DNA of 29,992 bases. It comes from DALYJJ01 sp031969915. Lineage in GTDB: Bacteria > Acidobacteriota > Terriglobia > Bryobacterales > Bryobacteraceae. Location of the stretch: NCBI GenBank assembly GCA_031969915.1, contig DALYJJ010000077.1:1-29992 (forward strand), in the 5' to 3' direction. Below the pieces are notes generated by a model, which did not search any database, had not been told where the DNA came from, and worked only from the letters and a program-made list of their open reading frames with translations. This document shows, in pieces, positions 1-7,937 of the stretch (its first letter is position 1; the number at the start of each line of letters is the position of its first letter). A program made the position numbers and the translations under genes.

Positions 1-865
1 CGGCGGGGGGAGGGGCGGGCGCGGGGACCGGCTTAGGCTCGTTTTTCAATCCGCTGTGGTTGAGCACGACGATGTCGACGCGCCGGTTGTGGCCGCGGCC
101 CTCGTCGGTTTCGTTCGACTCGACGGGCACGGTATCGGCGTAACCGGCGATGGCCATGCGCTCGCGCGGGATGTTGCAGCGGGTGGCGAAGAGCTCGAGC
201 ATGGCGATGGAGCGGGCGGCGGAGAGTTCCCAATTACTGCGGAAGCGGGCGTTGTGGATGGGGATCGCGTCGGTGTGGCCTTCCAGGCGGATCTGGTTGG
301 GGAGGGAGCGAATGGAGTCGGCGACCTTCTGGAGGCTGGCGAAGCGTTCGCCGGCGATCTCGTCGCCGCCGGAAGGGAAGAAGGCCGCCTGGCGCAAGGT
401 GATGACCAGGCCCCGGGCCTCCATGCTGATTTTCATCTGGCCGTTTTCGATCTCCTTTTTGAGCTGGCGGGAGAGGATGTCGAGAGAGGGTAGAAGCTCG
501 GCCATCATGCCTTCGTTCGCCTCGAGCGAGCCGCCGCGCTCCTTGCCTTCCGGGGAGCGCACGCTGGTGTTTCCTTCGCCGCGGAACTGGCGGGTTCCGC
601 CGAGGAAGCCGGCGAGCACGGTGGGCAGTTTGCCTTCCTCCATGGCTTGTTTGACGGACTCAGAGATCTGGCGGGCCTTGGCTTTATCGATGTTCGAGTT
701 GGCGAACATCACGACGAAGAAGGCGAAGAGCAGGGTGATGAAGTCGGCGTAGGAGACGAGCCAGCGCTCGTGGTTCTCCGGCGGCTCCGGTTTCTTGCGG
801 CGCACGTCGTTATCCTCGCGCCTGCGCTGGCGCGCCAGCTCGCGCCGTTCTTCCGCTCTGTTCAC
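1..865 (-). CDS. motB: flagellar motor stator protein MotB (3' end outside window)
   Basis: MotB is the stator subunit that anchors the motor to peptidoglycan and carries the proton-conducting aspartate. Reading from a GTG at 865, the protein has a charged cytoplasmic N-terminus, then one membrane segment starting RWLVSYADFITLLFAFFVV, with the expected Asp at about residue 41. An OmpA/MotB peptidoglycan-binding domain follows (GHTD at 196-199, NWELSAARS, GYADTVPV, NRRVDI). A Pro/Ala-rich tail then runs off the window with no stop, so the gene is partial. The GTG has AGGAG about 10 nt upstream and makes a 56-nt overlap with motA. A second GTG at 805, just past the motA stop and with GAGG upstream, is a plausible alternative start. 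The frame is continuous with motA and flbD, as in the usual flbD-motA-motB order. Confidence 0.93.
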   Translation of the reverse strand, partial: MNRAEERRELARQRRREDNDVRRKKPEPPENHERWLVSYADFITLLFAFFVVMFANSNIDKAKARQISESVKQAMEEGKLPTVLAGFLGGTRQFRGEGNTSVRSPEGKERGGSLEANEGMMAELLPSLDILSRQLKKEIENGQMKISMEARGLVITLRQAAFFPSGGDEIAGERFASLQKVADSIRSLPNQIRLEGHTDAIPIHNARFRSNWELSAARSIAMLELFATRCNIPRERMAIAGYADTVPVESNETDEGRGHNRRVDIVVLNHSGLKNEPKPVPAPAPPPA

Positions 866-1649
866 CGCGGGGCTTCTCCTGCAAGTAGGATTCGAGCTTG
901 GCGCGGATGATTTTAGGGTTCAGCCCTTCGACGATCCCGATGACTCCTTCGAGGACGAGTTCCTTTGCCTCGGCCTCGGCATGCGCTCGAGCTTTGATTT
1001 TGGTGGCGGCGGGGAGGCAAAAGAGGTTCGCAAAACCCACGCCGTAGATGGTGGCCACGAAGGCGGTGGCGATTCCCTCGCCGACCTTTTTGATGTCCGC
1101 GAGATCGTGCATCACCAGGATCAGGCCGATGACGGCGCCGATGATGCCAATGGTGGGCGCGTACCCGCCGGCCGCTTCATAGACCTTGGCTTCCGACTCC
1201 GTGCGATGCTCCTCCAGGCCGATTTCGAGTTCCATCATTTTTCGCAACTCCTGCAGATCGGTGCCGTCGACGGCGAGGTTGAGGGCCTTTCTGAGGAACG
1301 GATCGTCGATCGCGGCGGCGTCGTTTTCGAGGCTGACGATGCCGCTGCGGCGGGCCTTGGTGGCGTACTCGATGATCTCCTCGATCATCTCGCGGTGGCC
1401 CTGTGCGCGTTCAAAGAACACGTCTTTGAGGCGAACGAAGCCGCGGAGCAGGGTTTGGAGGGGGGTGGACACCATGACCGCGCCGAGGGTGCCGCCGAGG
1501 ACGATGAGGGCGGCGGACAGGCCCTTGAGCTGTTCGACATGGCCGCCCTCCAGGTGTTGGCCGAAGAGGATGCCGCCGACCGCCACGCCGAGCCCGAGGA
1601 AGCTGGCCATGTCGGGCCGCAGGCGTCCGCCTTTGCGCTTAGCGGCCAT
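810..1649 (-). CDS. motA: flagellar motor stator protein MotA
   Basis: MotA is the four-helix stator partner of MotB; it couples ion flow to torque on FliG. The 279-residue product has two N-terminal hydrophobic segments (MASFLGLGVAVGGILFG and the LIVLGGTLGAVMVS region). A long charged cytoplasmic loop carries the REMIEEIIEYATKARR part typical of the family. Two C-terminal membrane helices follow, including APTIGIIGAVIGL with the conserved proline and the GIATAFVATIYGVGFAN signature. The C-terminal tail after about residue 255 is basic and low in conservation. It overlaps flbD by 11 nt upstream and motB downstream, so translation is probably coupled. Met14 is a possible shorter start because the family usually begins close to the first helix. 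Confidence 0.95.
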   Translation of the reverse strand: MAAKRKGGRLRPDMASFLGLGVAVGGILFGQHLEGGHVEQLKGLSAALIVLGGTLGAVMVSTPLQTLLRGFVRLKDVFFERAQGHREMIEEIIEYATKARRSGIVSLENDAAAIDDPFLRKALNLAVDGTDLQELRKMMELEIGLEEHRTESEAKVYEAAGGYAPTIGIIGAVIGLILVMHDLADIKKVGEGIATAFVATIYGVGFANLFCLPAATKIKARAHAEAEAKELVLEGVIGIVEGLNPKIIRAKLESYLQEKPRGEQSGRTARAGAPAQARG

Positions 1650-1902
1650 GGGGGGTCACATTCCCTATTTCCGATCTGGGCCCTAGTTCCAATCTCGGTC
1701 CCATGGGACAGCGCAACGAATCCCGAAACACCTCCCTGCGGAATGCGCAGATGCGTTCAATGATCTCGTCGGCCGTCTCTCGCACGCGGATCACCTGTCC
1801 ATCGGCCAGGGTGATCACGGTGTCCGGAGTCTCCTCGATGTGGGAGATGAGGTCCGAATTCAGGACCAGCGGAGCGTGATTGATTCGGGTGAGCCGGATC
1901 AT
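1639..1902 (-). CDS. flbD: flagellar protein FlbD
   Basis: An 87-residue protein of the small FlbD family, found beside motA/motB or flgE in many flagellar clusters. The N-terminal 60 residues carry the family pattern: MIRLTRINHAPLVLNSDLI, then HIEETPDTVITLADGQ and VRETADEIIERI. The remaining C-terminal part (from about residue 62) is atypical; it overlaps the motA start region, and many homologues stop near 70 residues. The family has no firmly established biochemical role. Location next to motA on the same strand supports the call. Confidence 0.88.
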   Translation of the reverse strand: MIRLTRINHAPLVLNSDLISHIEETPDTVITLADGQVIRVRETADEIIERICAFRREVFRDSLRCPMGPRLELGPRSEIGNVTPHGR

Positions 1903-1967
1903 GATGCTTCAGTTCACTCATCGGCGGGTTTAGCCAATGTGAGAGAGAAGGGGTAAGTTCGACCCAC

Positions 1968-2366
1968 CTAGGCGAGGAGATCGAGGATTTGCCTGAGTTC
2001 TTTACGGATGTCTTCGAGGGCGGACTGGGGAACGTTGAAGAGTTCGCCCTGGCTTTGGCGGGCGCGGGCGGGAGGTTTGGCTGGACGGTTGCGGCCGCGG
2101 TTGTCGAGGTAGTTGCGGGCGCCTTCGATGGTGAAGCGCTTTTCGTAGAGCAGGAGTTTGATTTCGAGGAGGAGTTCGACGTCCTTGCGGCGGTAGAGGC
2201 GGTGGTTGGCGCCGGACTTTTTGGGGCTGAGGGCGGAGAACTCGGACTCCCAGTAGCGCAACACGTAGGGCTTGACACCGACCAGGCGCGCGACTTCGCC
2301 GATCCGGAAATAGAGTTTGTCCGGGATTTCGGGGGCGTTCGGATTTTGAGCCGCGCCGTGCGCCAT
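1968..2366 (-). CDS. MerR-family transcriptional regulator
   Basis: A 132-residue DNA-binding protein. Residues about 18-75 form a MerR-type winged helix: YFRIGEVARLVGVKPYVLRYWE, then a second element ending NHRLYRRKDVELLLEIK. A short helical region (KRFTIEGARNYL) and a basic linker (RGRNRPAKPPARAR) follow. The C-terminal helix (SALEDIRKELRQILDLL) looks suited to dimerisation. There are no effector-binding cysteines and no large ligand domain. ATG 2366 is chosen because AAGGA lies about 7 nt upstream; ATG 2372 would leave almost no spacer. The gene lies 65 nt upstream of flbD on the same strand and diverges from the rRNA methyltransferase. Whether it regulates the motor genes is not shown by the sequence. 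Confidence 0.88.
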   Translation of the reverse strand: MAHGAAQNPNAPEIPDKLYFRIGEVARLVGVKPYVLRYWESEFSALSPKKSGANHRLYRRKDVELLLEIKLLLYEKRFTIEGARNYLDNRGRNRPAKPPARARQSQGELFNVPQSALEDIRKELRQILDLLA

Positions 2367-2391
2367 GGACATTTCCTTATGGTACCCCGAC

Positions 2392-2420
2392 ATGGTATGT
2401 GGACCGCCGGACGGAGTCAA
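2392..2420 (-). promoter_or_regulatory. candidate sigma70-type promoter for the MerR-family gene
   Basis: On the minus strand TTGACT (2420-2415) is separated by 17 nt from TACCAT (2397-2392). The -35 matches five of six consensus bases and the -10 four of six. Transcription would begin near 2385 and give a leader of about 20 nt that contains the AAGGA ribosome-binding site of the ATG at 2366. Confidence 0.45.
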
Positions 2421-2484
2421 CGGGATAACGCGGGGGATGCGGCGGCGTTCCGCGCGGGCGAGCCTGTGTGCGACGATCAAGTTC

Positions 2485-3195
2485 GTGGCGGTGCTCGCGG
2501 GCATACATCCGGTTCGGGAAGCGCTGCGGGCGGGGCGCCCGCTGGAGCGCATTGCGGTGGCGCGGGGGGCATCCGGGCCGCGGATACAGGAGTTGATCGA
2601 CCTGGCGCGGGAGGCGGGCGTGCCGGTGCGGACGGAGCCTCGGGAGGCGTTGGACCGCGCGAGCGGCGGGGCGGTGCACCAGGGTGTGATCGCGGTGGGC
2701 GGGGCGCTGCGGTATCTGGATCTGGACGACCTGCCGGAGACGGCGCGGCTGGTGGTGGCGCTGGACGGGGTGGAGGATCCGCACAATCTGGGGGCGATCA
2801 TTCGCACGACGCACGCGGTGGGGGCGGGCGCGGTGATCATCCCGGAACGGCGCGCGGCGGGGGTCACTGAGACGGTGGCCAAAGCGGCGGCGGGGGCGCT
2901 GGAATACCTGCCCGTGGTGCGCATCACGAACTTGACGCAGGCGCTCGAGAAACTGAAGCAGCGGGGGTTTTGGATCTACGGGCTGGACGAGCGGGGCGGG
3001 GTGTCCTACACCGAAGTGGATTGGGCGCAGCCGGCGTGCCTGGTGATGGGGGGCGAGGGGAAGGGCTTGCACGAGAACGTCCGGAAGCACTGCGATGTGC
3101 TGCTGCGGATTCCGATGGCGGGGGCGATCGCGTCGCTCAACGTTTCGGTGGCGGCGGGCATCGTTCTGTTCGAGCACCGCAGGGCAACGCGCTAG
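2485..3195 (+). CDS. rlmB: TrmH/SpoU-family RNA 2'-O-methyltransferase (RlmB-like)
   Basis: A SPOUT-class S-adenosylmethionine-dependent 2'-O-methyltransferase. RlmB methylates a guanosine in the peptidyl-transferase region of 23S rRNA. The N-terminal substrate-binding domain begins AGIHPVREALRAG and ends near HQGVIA. The knotted catalytic domain shows all three motifs: ALDGVEDPHNLGAIIRTTHAVG with the catalytic Asn/Arg, then LVMGGEGKGL, then LRIPMAGAIASLNVSVAAG. From GTG 2485 the length is 236 residues, normal for the family, and AGIH then sits close to the N-terminus as in homologues. ATG 2437 would add 16 basic, unconserved residues; neither start has a convincing Shine-Dalgarno. RlmB is the closest family match, but another TrmH-type RNA target cannot be excluded. 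Confidence 0.88.
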   Translation: MAVLAGIHPVREALRAGRPLERIAVARGASGPRIQELIDLAREAGVPVRTEPREALDRASGGAVHQGVIAVGGALRYLDLDDLPETARLVVALDGVEDPHNLGAIIRTTHAVGAGAVIIPERRAAGVTETVAKAAAGALEYLPVVRITNLTQALEKLKQRGFWIYGLDERGGVSYTEVDWAQPACLVMGGEGKGLHENVRKHCDVLLRIPMAGAIASLNVSVAAGIVLFEHRRATR

Positions 3196-3198
3196 AAT
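3193..3198 (+). promoter_or_regulatory. candidate -10 element very close to the ggt start
   Basis: TAGAAT matches five of six bases of the -10 consensus and lies 9 nt before the ATG at 3208, so a transcript would be leaderless or nearly so. No good -35 is seen at 16-18 nt. The TAG is also the stop codon of the upstream gene, which lowers the weight of the match. Confidence 0.3.
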
Positions 3199-3207
3199 CA
3201 ACGGAAG

Positions 3208-4881
3208 ATGCGTCCCTTCGCCGCCCTGCTTCTGCCCCTGGTGCTGTTTTCCTCCGATGCCGCGGCCCGGCAGCCGGTACGCGCGAAGAGCGCGATGGTG
3301 GTGGCGCAGGAGCCGCACGCGACGGACGTGGGCGTGGCGGTGTTGAAGGCGGGCGGCAACGCGGTGGACGCGGCGGTGGCGGTGGGATTCGCGCTGGCGG
3401 TGACGCATCCGACGGCGGGCAACCTGGGCGGGGGCGGCTTCCTGTTGCTGCGCAAAGCCGACGGGACGACGGCGTTTTTCGATTTCCGGGAGCGCGCGCC
3501 GGAGGCGGCCTCGCGCGATATGTATCTGGACAAGGACGGCAAGCCGACGCGCGAGAGCATCGTGGGCTGGCGCGCGGCGGGCGTGCCGGGCACGGTGCGG
3601 GGGCTGGAGCATGCGCACCGGAAGTTCGGCCGGAAGCGATGGGCGGAACTGGTGGCGCCGGCGGTGGAGCTGGCGGGGAAGGGATTCGAGGTGTCCTACG
3701 CGCTGTCGCGTTCGTTGCGGTCTTCGGGCAAGCTGCTGGAGCAATTCCCGGAGTCGAAGCGCATTTTTCTGAAGGACGGGGCGGGCTGGGAAGCGGGCGA
3801 GAGGCTGGTGCAGCCGGAACTGGCGGAAACGCTGCGGCGGATTGCGAAGTCGGGGGCGGCGGACTTCTACGAAGGCGAGACGGCGCGGCGTCTGGCGGAC
3901 CAGATGAAGGCCCACGGGGGGCTGATCACGGCAGAGGACTTGCGGCGGTACGCGGTGGTGGAGCGCAAGCCGCTGACCGGCAGTTACAAGGGACACGAGA
4001 TCATCACGGCGCCGCCGCCGAGTTCGGGGGGCATCGGGATCCTGCAGATGATGGGGATGCTGGAGGGCTCGGGCTACGAGAAGCACGGGGCGGGGTCGGC
4101 GGCGGCGACGCACTATGTGGCGGAAGCGATGCGCCGCTACTACGCAGACCGCAGCGAGTACATTGCGGACCCGGATTTTTACCGGGTGCCGGTGTCGGGG
4201 CTGTTGAGCAAAAGCTACATTGCCAAGCTACGGGAGACGATCGACGGGGAGCGGGCGTCGACGAGCGACGCGGTGCGGCCAGGCAACCCCGCGGCGTATG
4301 AGGAGAAGACGGAGACGACGCACTTTTCGATTGTGGACGCGGAGGGCAACGCGGTGGCGTTGACGTACACGATCAACGGCGGCTACGGGAACGGCGTGAC
4401 GGTGCCGGGGCTGGGCTTTCTGCTGAACAACGAGATGGACGATTTCAGCGTGAAGCCGGGCGTGCCGAACATGTTCGGGCTGGTGCAGGGCGAGGCGAAC
4501 CGGATTGAAGCGAAGAAGCGGCCGCTGTCGTCGATGACGCCGACGATTGTGCTGAAGGACGGGAAGCTGTTTCTGGCGATCGGCGCGCCGGGAGGCTCGC
4601 GGATCATCACGGGCGTGATGCAGGTGATGCTGAACGTGATGGATTTCGGGATGAACGTGCAGGAGGCGATCGACCAGCCGCGCTTCCACCACCAGTGGCG
4701 GCCGGACAAGCTGAGCCTGGAGCGCGGGTTTTCGCCGGACACGATCGGGCTGCTGAAGGCGCGGGGGCATGCGGTGGACACGATCGCGGGCGTGGCGCTG
4801 GTGGAGGCGATTCACGCGGCCGGGGGGTGGCTGCAGGGCGGCACGGACGGCCGGGCCAGCGGAAAGGCGGCGGGGTACTAA
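3208..4881 (+). CDS. ggt: gamma-glutamyltransferase (gamma-glutamyl transpeptidase)
   Basis: An Ntn-hydrolase that cleaves or transfers gamma-glutamyl groups from glutathione and other gamma-glutamyl compounds, normally in the periplasm. The 557-residue precursor has a signal peptide (about residues 1-21). The large-subunit hallmark AVDAAVAVGFALAVTHPTAGNLGGGGF follows in two parts. The autoprocessing site TTHFSIVD begins at residue 370, and its first Thr should become the N-terminal nucleophile of the small subunit. PLSSMTPTIV, GAPGGSRIITG, FHHQW and the terminal AAGY also match the family, and length is normal. It starts 12 nt after the methyltransferase stop. The next gene begins 3 nt after its stop, so it probably heads the run down to ddl. 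Confidence 0.97.
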   Translation: MRPFAALLLPLVLFSSDAAARQPVRAKSAMVVAQEPHATDVGVAVLKAGGNAVDAAVAVGFALAVTHPTAGNLGGGGFLLLRKADGTTAFFDFRERAPEAASRDMYLDKDGKPTRESIVGWRAAGVPGTVRGLEHAHRKFGRKRWAELVAPAVELAGKGFEVSYALSRSLRSSGKLLEQFPESKRIFLKDGAGWEAGERLVQPELAETLRRIAKSGAADFYEGETARRLADQMKAHGGLITAEDLRRYAVVERKPLTGSYKGHEIITAPPPSSGGIGILQMMGMLEGSGYEKHGAGSAAATHYVAEAMRRYYADRSEYIADPDFYRVPVSGLLSKSYIAKLRETIDGERASTSDAVRPGNPAAYEEKTETTHFSIVDAEGNAVALTYTINGGYGNGVTVPGLGFLLNNEMDDFSVKPGVPNMFGLVQGEANRIEAKKRPLSSMTPTIVLKDGKLFLAIGAPGGSRIITGVMQVMLNVMDFGMNVQEAIDQPRFHHQWRPDKLSLERGFSPDTIGLLKARGHAVDTIAGVALVEAIHAAGGWLQGGTDGRASGKAAGY

Positions 4882-4884
4882 ACC

Positions 4885-5712
4885 ATGGACCACGTGCTCT
4901 CGACGTACCTGTTTGTCAGTCACCGTTTGACCGCGGCGCTGCTGGAACGGGTGCACAAGGCGGGCGTCCCGGCGGTGGAGATCTTCTGCGCGAAGCAGCA
5001 CTTCAACTACACCAGCCGGTCGCAGGTACGGGAACTGGGATTCTGGTTTCGCGATTCGCAGTTGCAGTTGTTCTCCCTGCACTCGCCGATGTTCAACGAC
5101 GACGTGTGGGGGCGCAGCGGGCCGCACTCGGTGCTGACCATCACCGAGCCTTCCAAGCCGCGGCGCACGGCGATGGTGGACGAGATCAAGCGGGCGATCG
5201 AAGTGGCGGAGACGATTCCGTTCCGCTACCTGATTCAACACGTGGGGGTGGGGGAGGAAGAGTACGACGAACGGAAGCTGGAAGCGGCGATGATCTCGCT
5301 GGAGGAGCTGCGCACGTTCGCCAAGCAGCGGGGCGTGGACATCCTGGTGGAGAACATACCGAATGCGCTCTCGAGCGCCGAGCGGCTGAATTCGCTGCTC
5401 GAGATTTCGCACCTGGACCTGGGCTACTGCTTCGACACCGGTCACGCGCACATGGGGCACGGGATCGAGTCGGAGTTCGAACTGATGGCCCGGCGCATCC
5501 GCTCGACGCACGTGCACGACAACAACGGGCAGGACGATGGGCACAAGTTTCCCTACCGGGGCGAAGGCACGATCGACTGGAAGCGGGTGATGGAGTTGTT
5601 CCGGACGCGTCCGGGGGCGTTCCCGCTGGTGCTCGAGCTGGCGGAGTCGGCGGACCTGGCGCAGCCGCTCGAGGCGGTGCGCGAAGTTTTCGAAAGGCTG
5701 GAAAACGAGTAG
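4885..5712 (+). CDS. sugar phosphate isomerase/epimerase-like TIM-barrel protein
   Basis: A 275-residue member of the xylose isomerase-like TIM-barrel / AP endonuclease family 2 superfamily. Members are divalent-metal isomerases, epimerases or dehydratases acting on sugars and related polyols. Visible signs are the strand-end pattern VEIFCAKQHFNY, the metal-site pieces LIQHVGVG, ILVENIPNA and GYCFDTGHAHMGHG, then STHVHDNNGQDDGHKFPYRGEG and the closing LVLELAE. The E, D/H, H and E ligand positions expected for the family are therefore present. No signal peptide, so cytoplasmic. The substrate cannot be read from the sequence. It sits 3 nt after ggt, and its stop codon is directly followed by the asnS ATG, so it is co-transcribed and probably translationally coupled with both. 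Confidence 0.85.
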   Translation: MDHVLSTYLFVSHRLTAALLERVHKAGVPAVEIFCAKQHFNYTSRSQVRELGFWFRDSQLQLFSLHSPMFNDDVWGRSGPHSVLTITEPSKPRRTAMVDEIKRAIEVAETIPFRYLIQHVGVGEEEYDERKLEAAMISLEELRTFAKQRGVDILVENIPNALSSAERLNSLLEISHLDLGYCFDTGHAHMGHGIESEFELMARRIRSTHVHDNNGQDDGHKFPYRGEGTIDWKRVMELFRTRPGAFPLVLELAESADLAQPLEAVREVFERLENE

Positions 5713-7023
5713 ATGAGCGTTCCGAGAATCGCAATTCGCGACGCCGCGCGGCACGACGGCGAGAGCGTGGAGATCGCGGGCTGGCTGTACAATCTGCGGC
5801 GGTCGGGGAAGATCGTCTTCCCGCTGGTGCGGGACGGCACGGGCATCCTGCAGTGCGTGGGGGTGAAGGCGGCGCTCTCCGAGGAAGTGTTCGAGAGCCT
5901 GAAGAATCTGACCCAGGAATCGTCGCTGATCATCCGCGGGAAGCTGCGGGCGGAGCCGCGCGCGCCGGGCGGGCACGAGATGGACATCGAGGGGGTGGAG
6001 GTTCTGCAGCGGGTGCCCGAAGCGGAGCCCTATCCGATCACGCCCAAGGATCACGGGGTGGAGTTCCTGATGGATCACCGGCACCTGTGGCTGCGCAGCA
6101 AGCGGCAGCACGCGATCATCCGGGTGCGCCACGAGATCATCAAGGCGATTCGCGACTACTTCGATTCGAACGGGTTCACGCTGGTGGACACGCCGATCTT
6201 CACGCCCGCGGCGTGCGAGGGCACGACCACGCTGTTCGAGGTGAACTACTTCGACGATGAGAAAGTCTACCTGACGCAATCCGGGCAGCTCTACAACGAA
6301 GCGACGGCGATGGCGTTCGGCAAGGTGTACACGTTCGGGCCCACGTTTCGCGCGGAGAAATCGAAGACGCGGCGGCACCTGACGGAGTTCTGGATGGTGG
6401 AGCCGGAGATGGCCTACGCCACGCTGGAGGACGTCAAGAACGTGGCGGAGGAGCTGATCGTGTTCATCATCGGTCGCGTGCTGGAGAACCGGCGGCCGGA
6501 GCTGGAAGCGCTGGAACGGGACATCGCCAAGCTGGAAGCGATCCAGGCGCCGTTCCCGCGGATCAGCTACGACGACGCGGTGAAGCGCCTGAAGGAGAAG
6601 GGCAGCGAGATCGAATGGGGCGGCGATTTCGGCGGCACCGATGAAACGCTGCTGAGCGAAGACTACGACCGCCCGGTGCTGGTGGACCGCTATCCGAGCC
6701 AGGTGAAGGCGTTCTACTTTCAGCCCGCGCCGGAGCGGCCGGAGGTGGCGCTGGGCGTGGACGTGATCGCGCCGGAAGGCTACGGCGAGATTGTGGGCGG
6801 GGGTCAGCGCATTCACGACGCGGATCTGCTGCTGCGGCGGATCGAGGAGCACGGGCTTCCCAAGGAAGCGTTCAACTGGTACCTGGATCTTCGCAGGTAC
6901 GGTTCGGTGCCGCACGCGGGATTCGGGATGGGCGTGGAGCGGACGGTGGCGTGGCTGTGCGGGCTGGAGCACGTGCGGGAGACGATCGCGTTTCCACGCA
7001 TGCTTTATAGGACGCGGCCGTGA
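5713..7023 (+). CDS. asnS: asparaginyl-tRNA synthetase
   Basis: A class IIb aminoacyl-tRNA synthetase that charges tRNA-Asn in the cytoplasm; 436 residues. The N-terminal OB fold (VEIAGWLYNLRRSGKIVFPLVRDGTG) binds the anticodon. The catalytic domain has motif 1 around DYFDSNGFTLVDTPIFTP, the AsnRS-type ACEGTTTLFEVNYF, and motif 2 FRAEKSKTRRHLTEFWMVEPE. Motif 3 is GFGMGVERTVAWL near the C-terminus. The motif pattern fits AsnRS rather than AspRS, and no large AspRS insertion domain is visible. It begins directly after the preceding stop codon, and the arginase GTG overlaps its TGA. It therefore lies in the middle of a polycistronic unit, unusual company for a synthetase gene. Confidence 0.95.
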   Translation: MSVPRIAIRDAARHDGESVEIAGWLYNLRRSGKIVFPLVRDGTGILQCVGVKAALSEEVFESLKNLTQESSLIIRGKLRAEPRAPGGHEMDIEGVEVLQRVPEAEPYPITPKDHGVEFLMDHRHLWLRSKRQHAIIRVRHEIIKAIRDYFDSNGFTLVDTPIFTPAACEGTTTLFEVNYFDDEKVYLTQSGQLYNEATAMAFGKVYTFGPTFRAEKSKTRRHLTEFWMVEPEMAYATLEDVKNVAEELIVFIIGRVLENRRPELEALERDIAKLEAIQAPFPRISYDDAVKRLKEKGSEIEWGGDFGGTDETLLSEDYDRPVLVDRYPSQVKAFYFQPAPERPEVALGVDVIAPEGYGEIVGGGQRIHDADLLLRRIEEHGLPKEAFNWYLDLRRYGSVPHAGFGMGVERTVAWLCGLEHVRETIAFPRMLYRTRP

Positions 7024-7937
7024 AGAACGGGCGGATCGCGGTGATCGGCGCGCCGCTCGATTTGGGCGCGGGGCGCCGGGGCGTGGACATGGGCGCTTCC
7101 GCGATTCGGGTGGCGAACCTGTACGGCAAGCTGCGGTCCATGGGCTACGAGGTGGACGACCTGGGCAACGTGGCGGTGGAGCAGGCGGAGTCAGTGGCGG
7201 ACGAGGGGCCGGCGGACGCCCGGTATTTGCGGCAGATCGCGGCGACCTGCGGGCTGCTGGCGGAGAAGGTGGACCAGGCGCTGGAGGCGGGTTCGTTCCC
7301 GCTGGTGATCGGGGGCGACCATTCCGTCGCCGTGGGAACGGTATCGGGCGTATCGGTGAACCACCGGAAGCGGGGGCAGAACCTGGGGCTGGTGTGGATC
7401 GACGCGCACGCGGACATGAACACGCCGGAAACAAGTCCGAGCGGAAATGTTCACGGCATGCCGCTCGCCTGCCTTATCGGGCTGGGCCCGAAGGAGTTGA
7501 GCGGGATCGGCGGCTACGCTCCGAAAGTGGACCCGAAGAACGTGGCGCTGGTGGGGATTCGGGACGTCGATCAACTGGAGAAGAAGCACGTGAAGAAGTC
7601 CGGCGTACGGGCTTTCACGATGCGGGACATCGACGAGCGCGGGTTGCGGAGCGTGATGGAAGAAGCGTTGCACATCGCCTCGGCGGGCACGGACGGCATT
7701 CACCTCTCCTTCGACATGGACGCGGTGGATCCGGACGAAGCGCCGGGAGTGGGCACGCCGGTGCGGGGCGGCATCACGTATCGCGAGGCGCACCTGGCGA
7801 TGGAGATCATCTGCGACAGCGGGCGGCTGGCCGCGATGGAAGTGGTGGAGGTGAATCCGGTGATCGACGTGGCGAACCGGACGGCGATACTGGCGGTGGA
7901 ACTGGTGACGTCCGCGCTGGGAAAACGAATTCTGTGA
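7020..7937 (+). CDS. rocF: arginase (ureohydrolase family)
   Basis: A cytoplasmic Mn-dependent ureohydrolase of 305 residues; arginase splits arginine to ornithine and urea. All expected metal ligands are seen: GGDHS (His101), DAHADMN (Asp128, His130, Asp132) and SFDMDAVDP (Asp232, Asp234). The substrate-side elements NVHGMPLA and DEAPGVGTPVRGG are present, and EVNPVID closes the active-site region. These pieces fit arginase better than agmatinase or formiminoglutamase. GTG 7020 overlaps the asnS stop (GTGA), and the next gene overlaps this one in the same 4-nt way. No urease or ornithine-using gene is in view, so the use of the products is unknown. Confidence 0.93.
   Translation: MKNGRIAVIGAPLDLGAGRRGVDMGASAIRVANLYGKLRSMGYEVDDLGNVAVEQAESVADEGPADARYLRQIAATCGLLAEKVDQALEAGSFPLVIGGDHSVAVGTVSGVSVNHRKRGQNLGLVWIDAHADMNTPETSPSGNVHGMPLACLIGLGPKELSGIGGYAPKVDPKNVALVGIRDVDQLEKKHVKKSGVRAFTMRDIDERGLRSVMEEALHIASAGTDGIHLSFDMDAVDPDEAPGVGTPVRGGITYREAHLAMEIICDSGRLAAMEVVEVNPVIDVANRTAILAVELVTSALGKRIL

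Noticed and set aside
56..910. Plus-strand frames at the left edge
   Set aside because: Antisense to motB, whose membrane and OmpA motifs are unmistakable.
2377..4113. 578-codon minus-strand frame
   Set aside because: Arg/His/Pro-rich shadow of the rRNA methyltransferase and ggt.
4228..7434. 1068-codon open frame on the minus strand
   Set aside because: It is antisense to ggt, the isomerase, asnS and arginase, which have clear motifs; its translation is Arg/Pro/His-rich, as expected of a GC-rich shadow.
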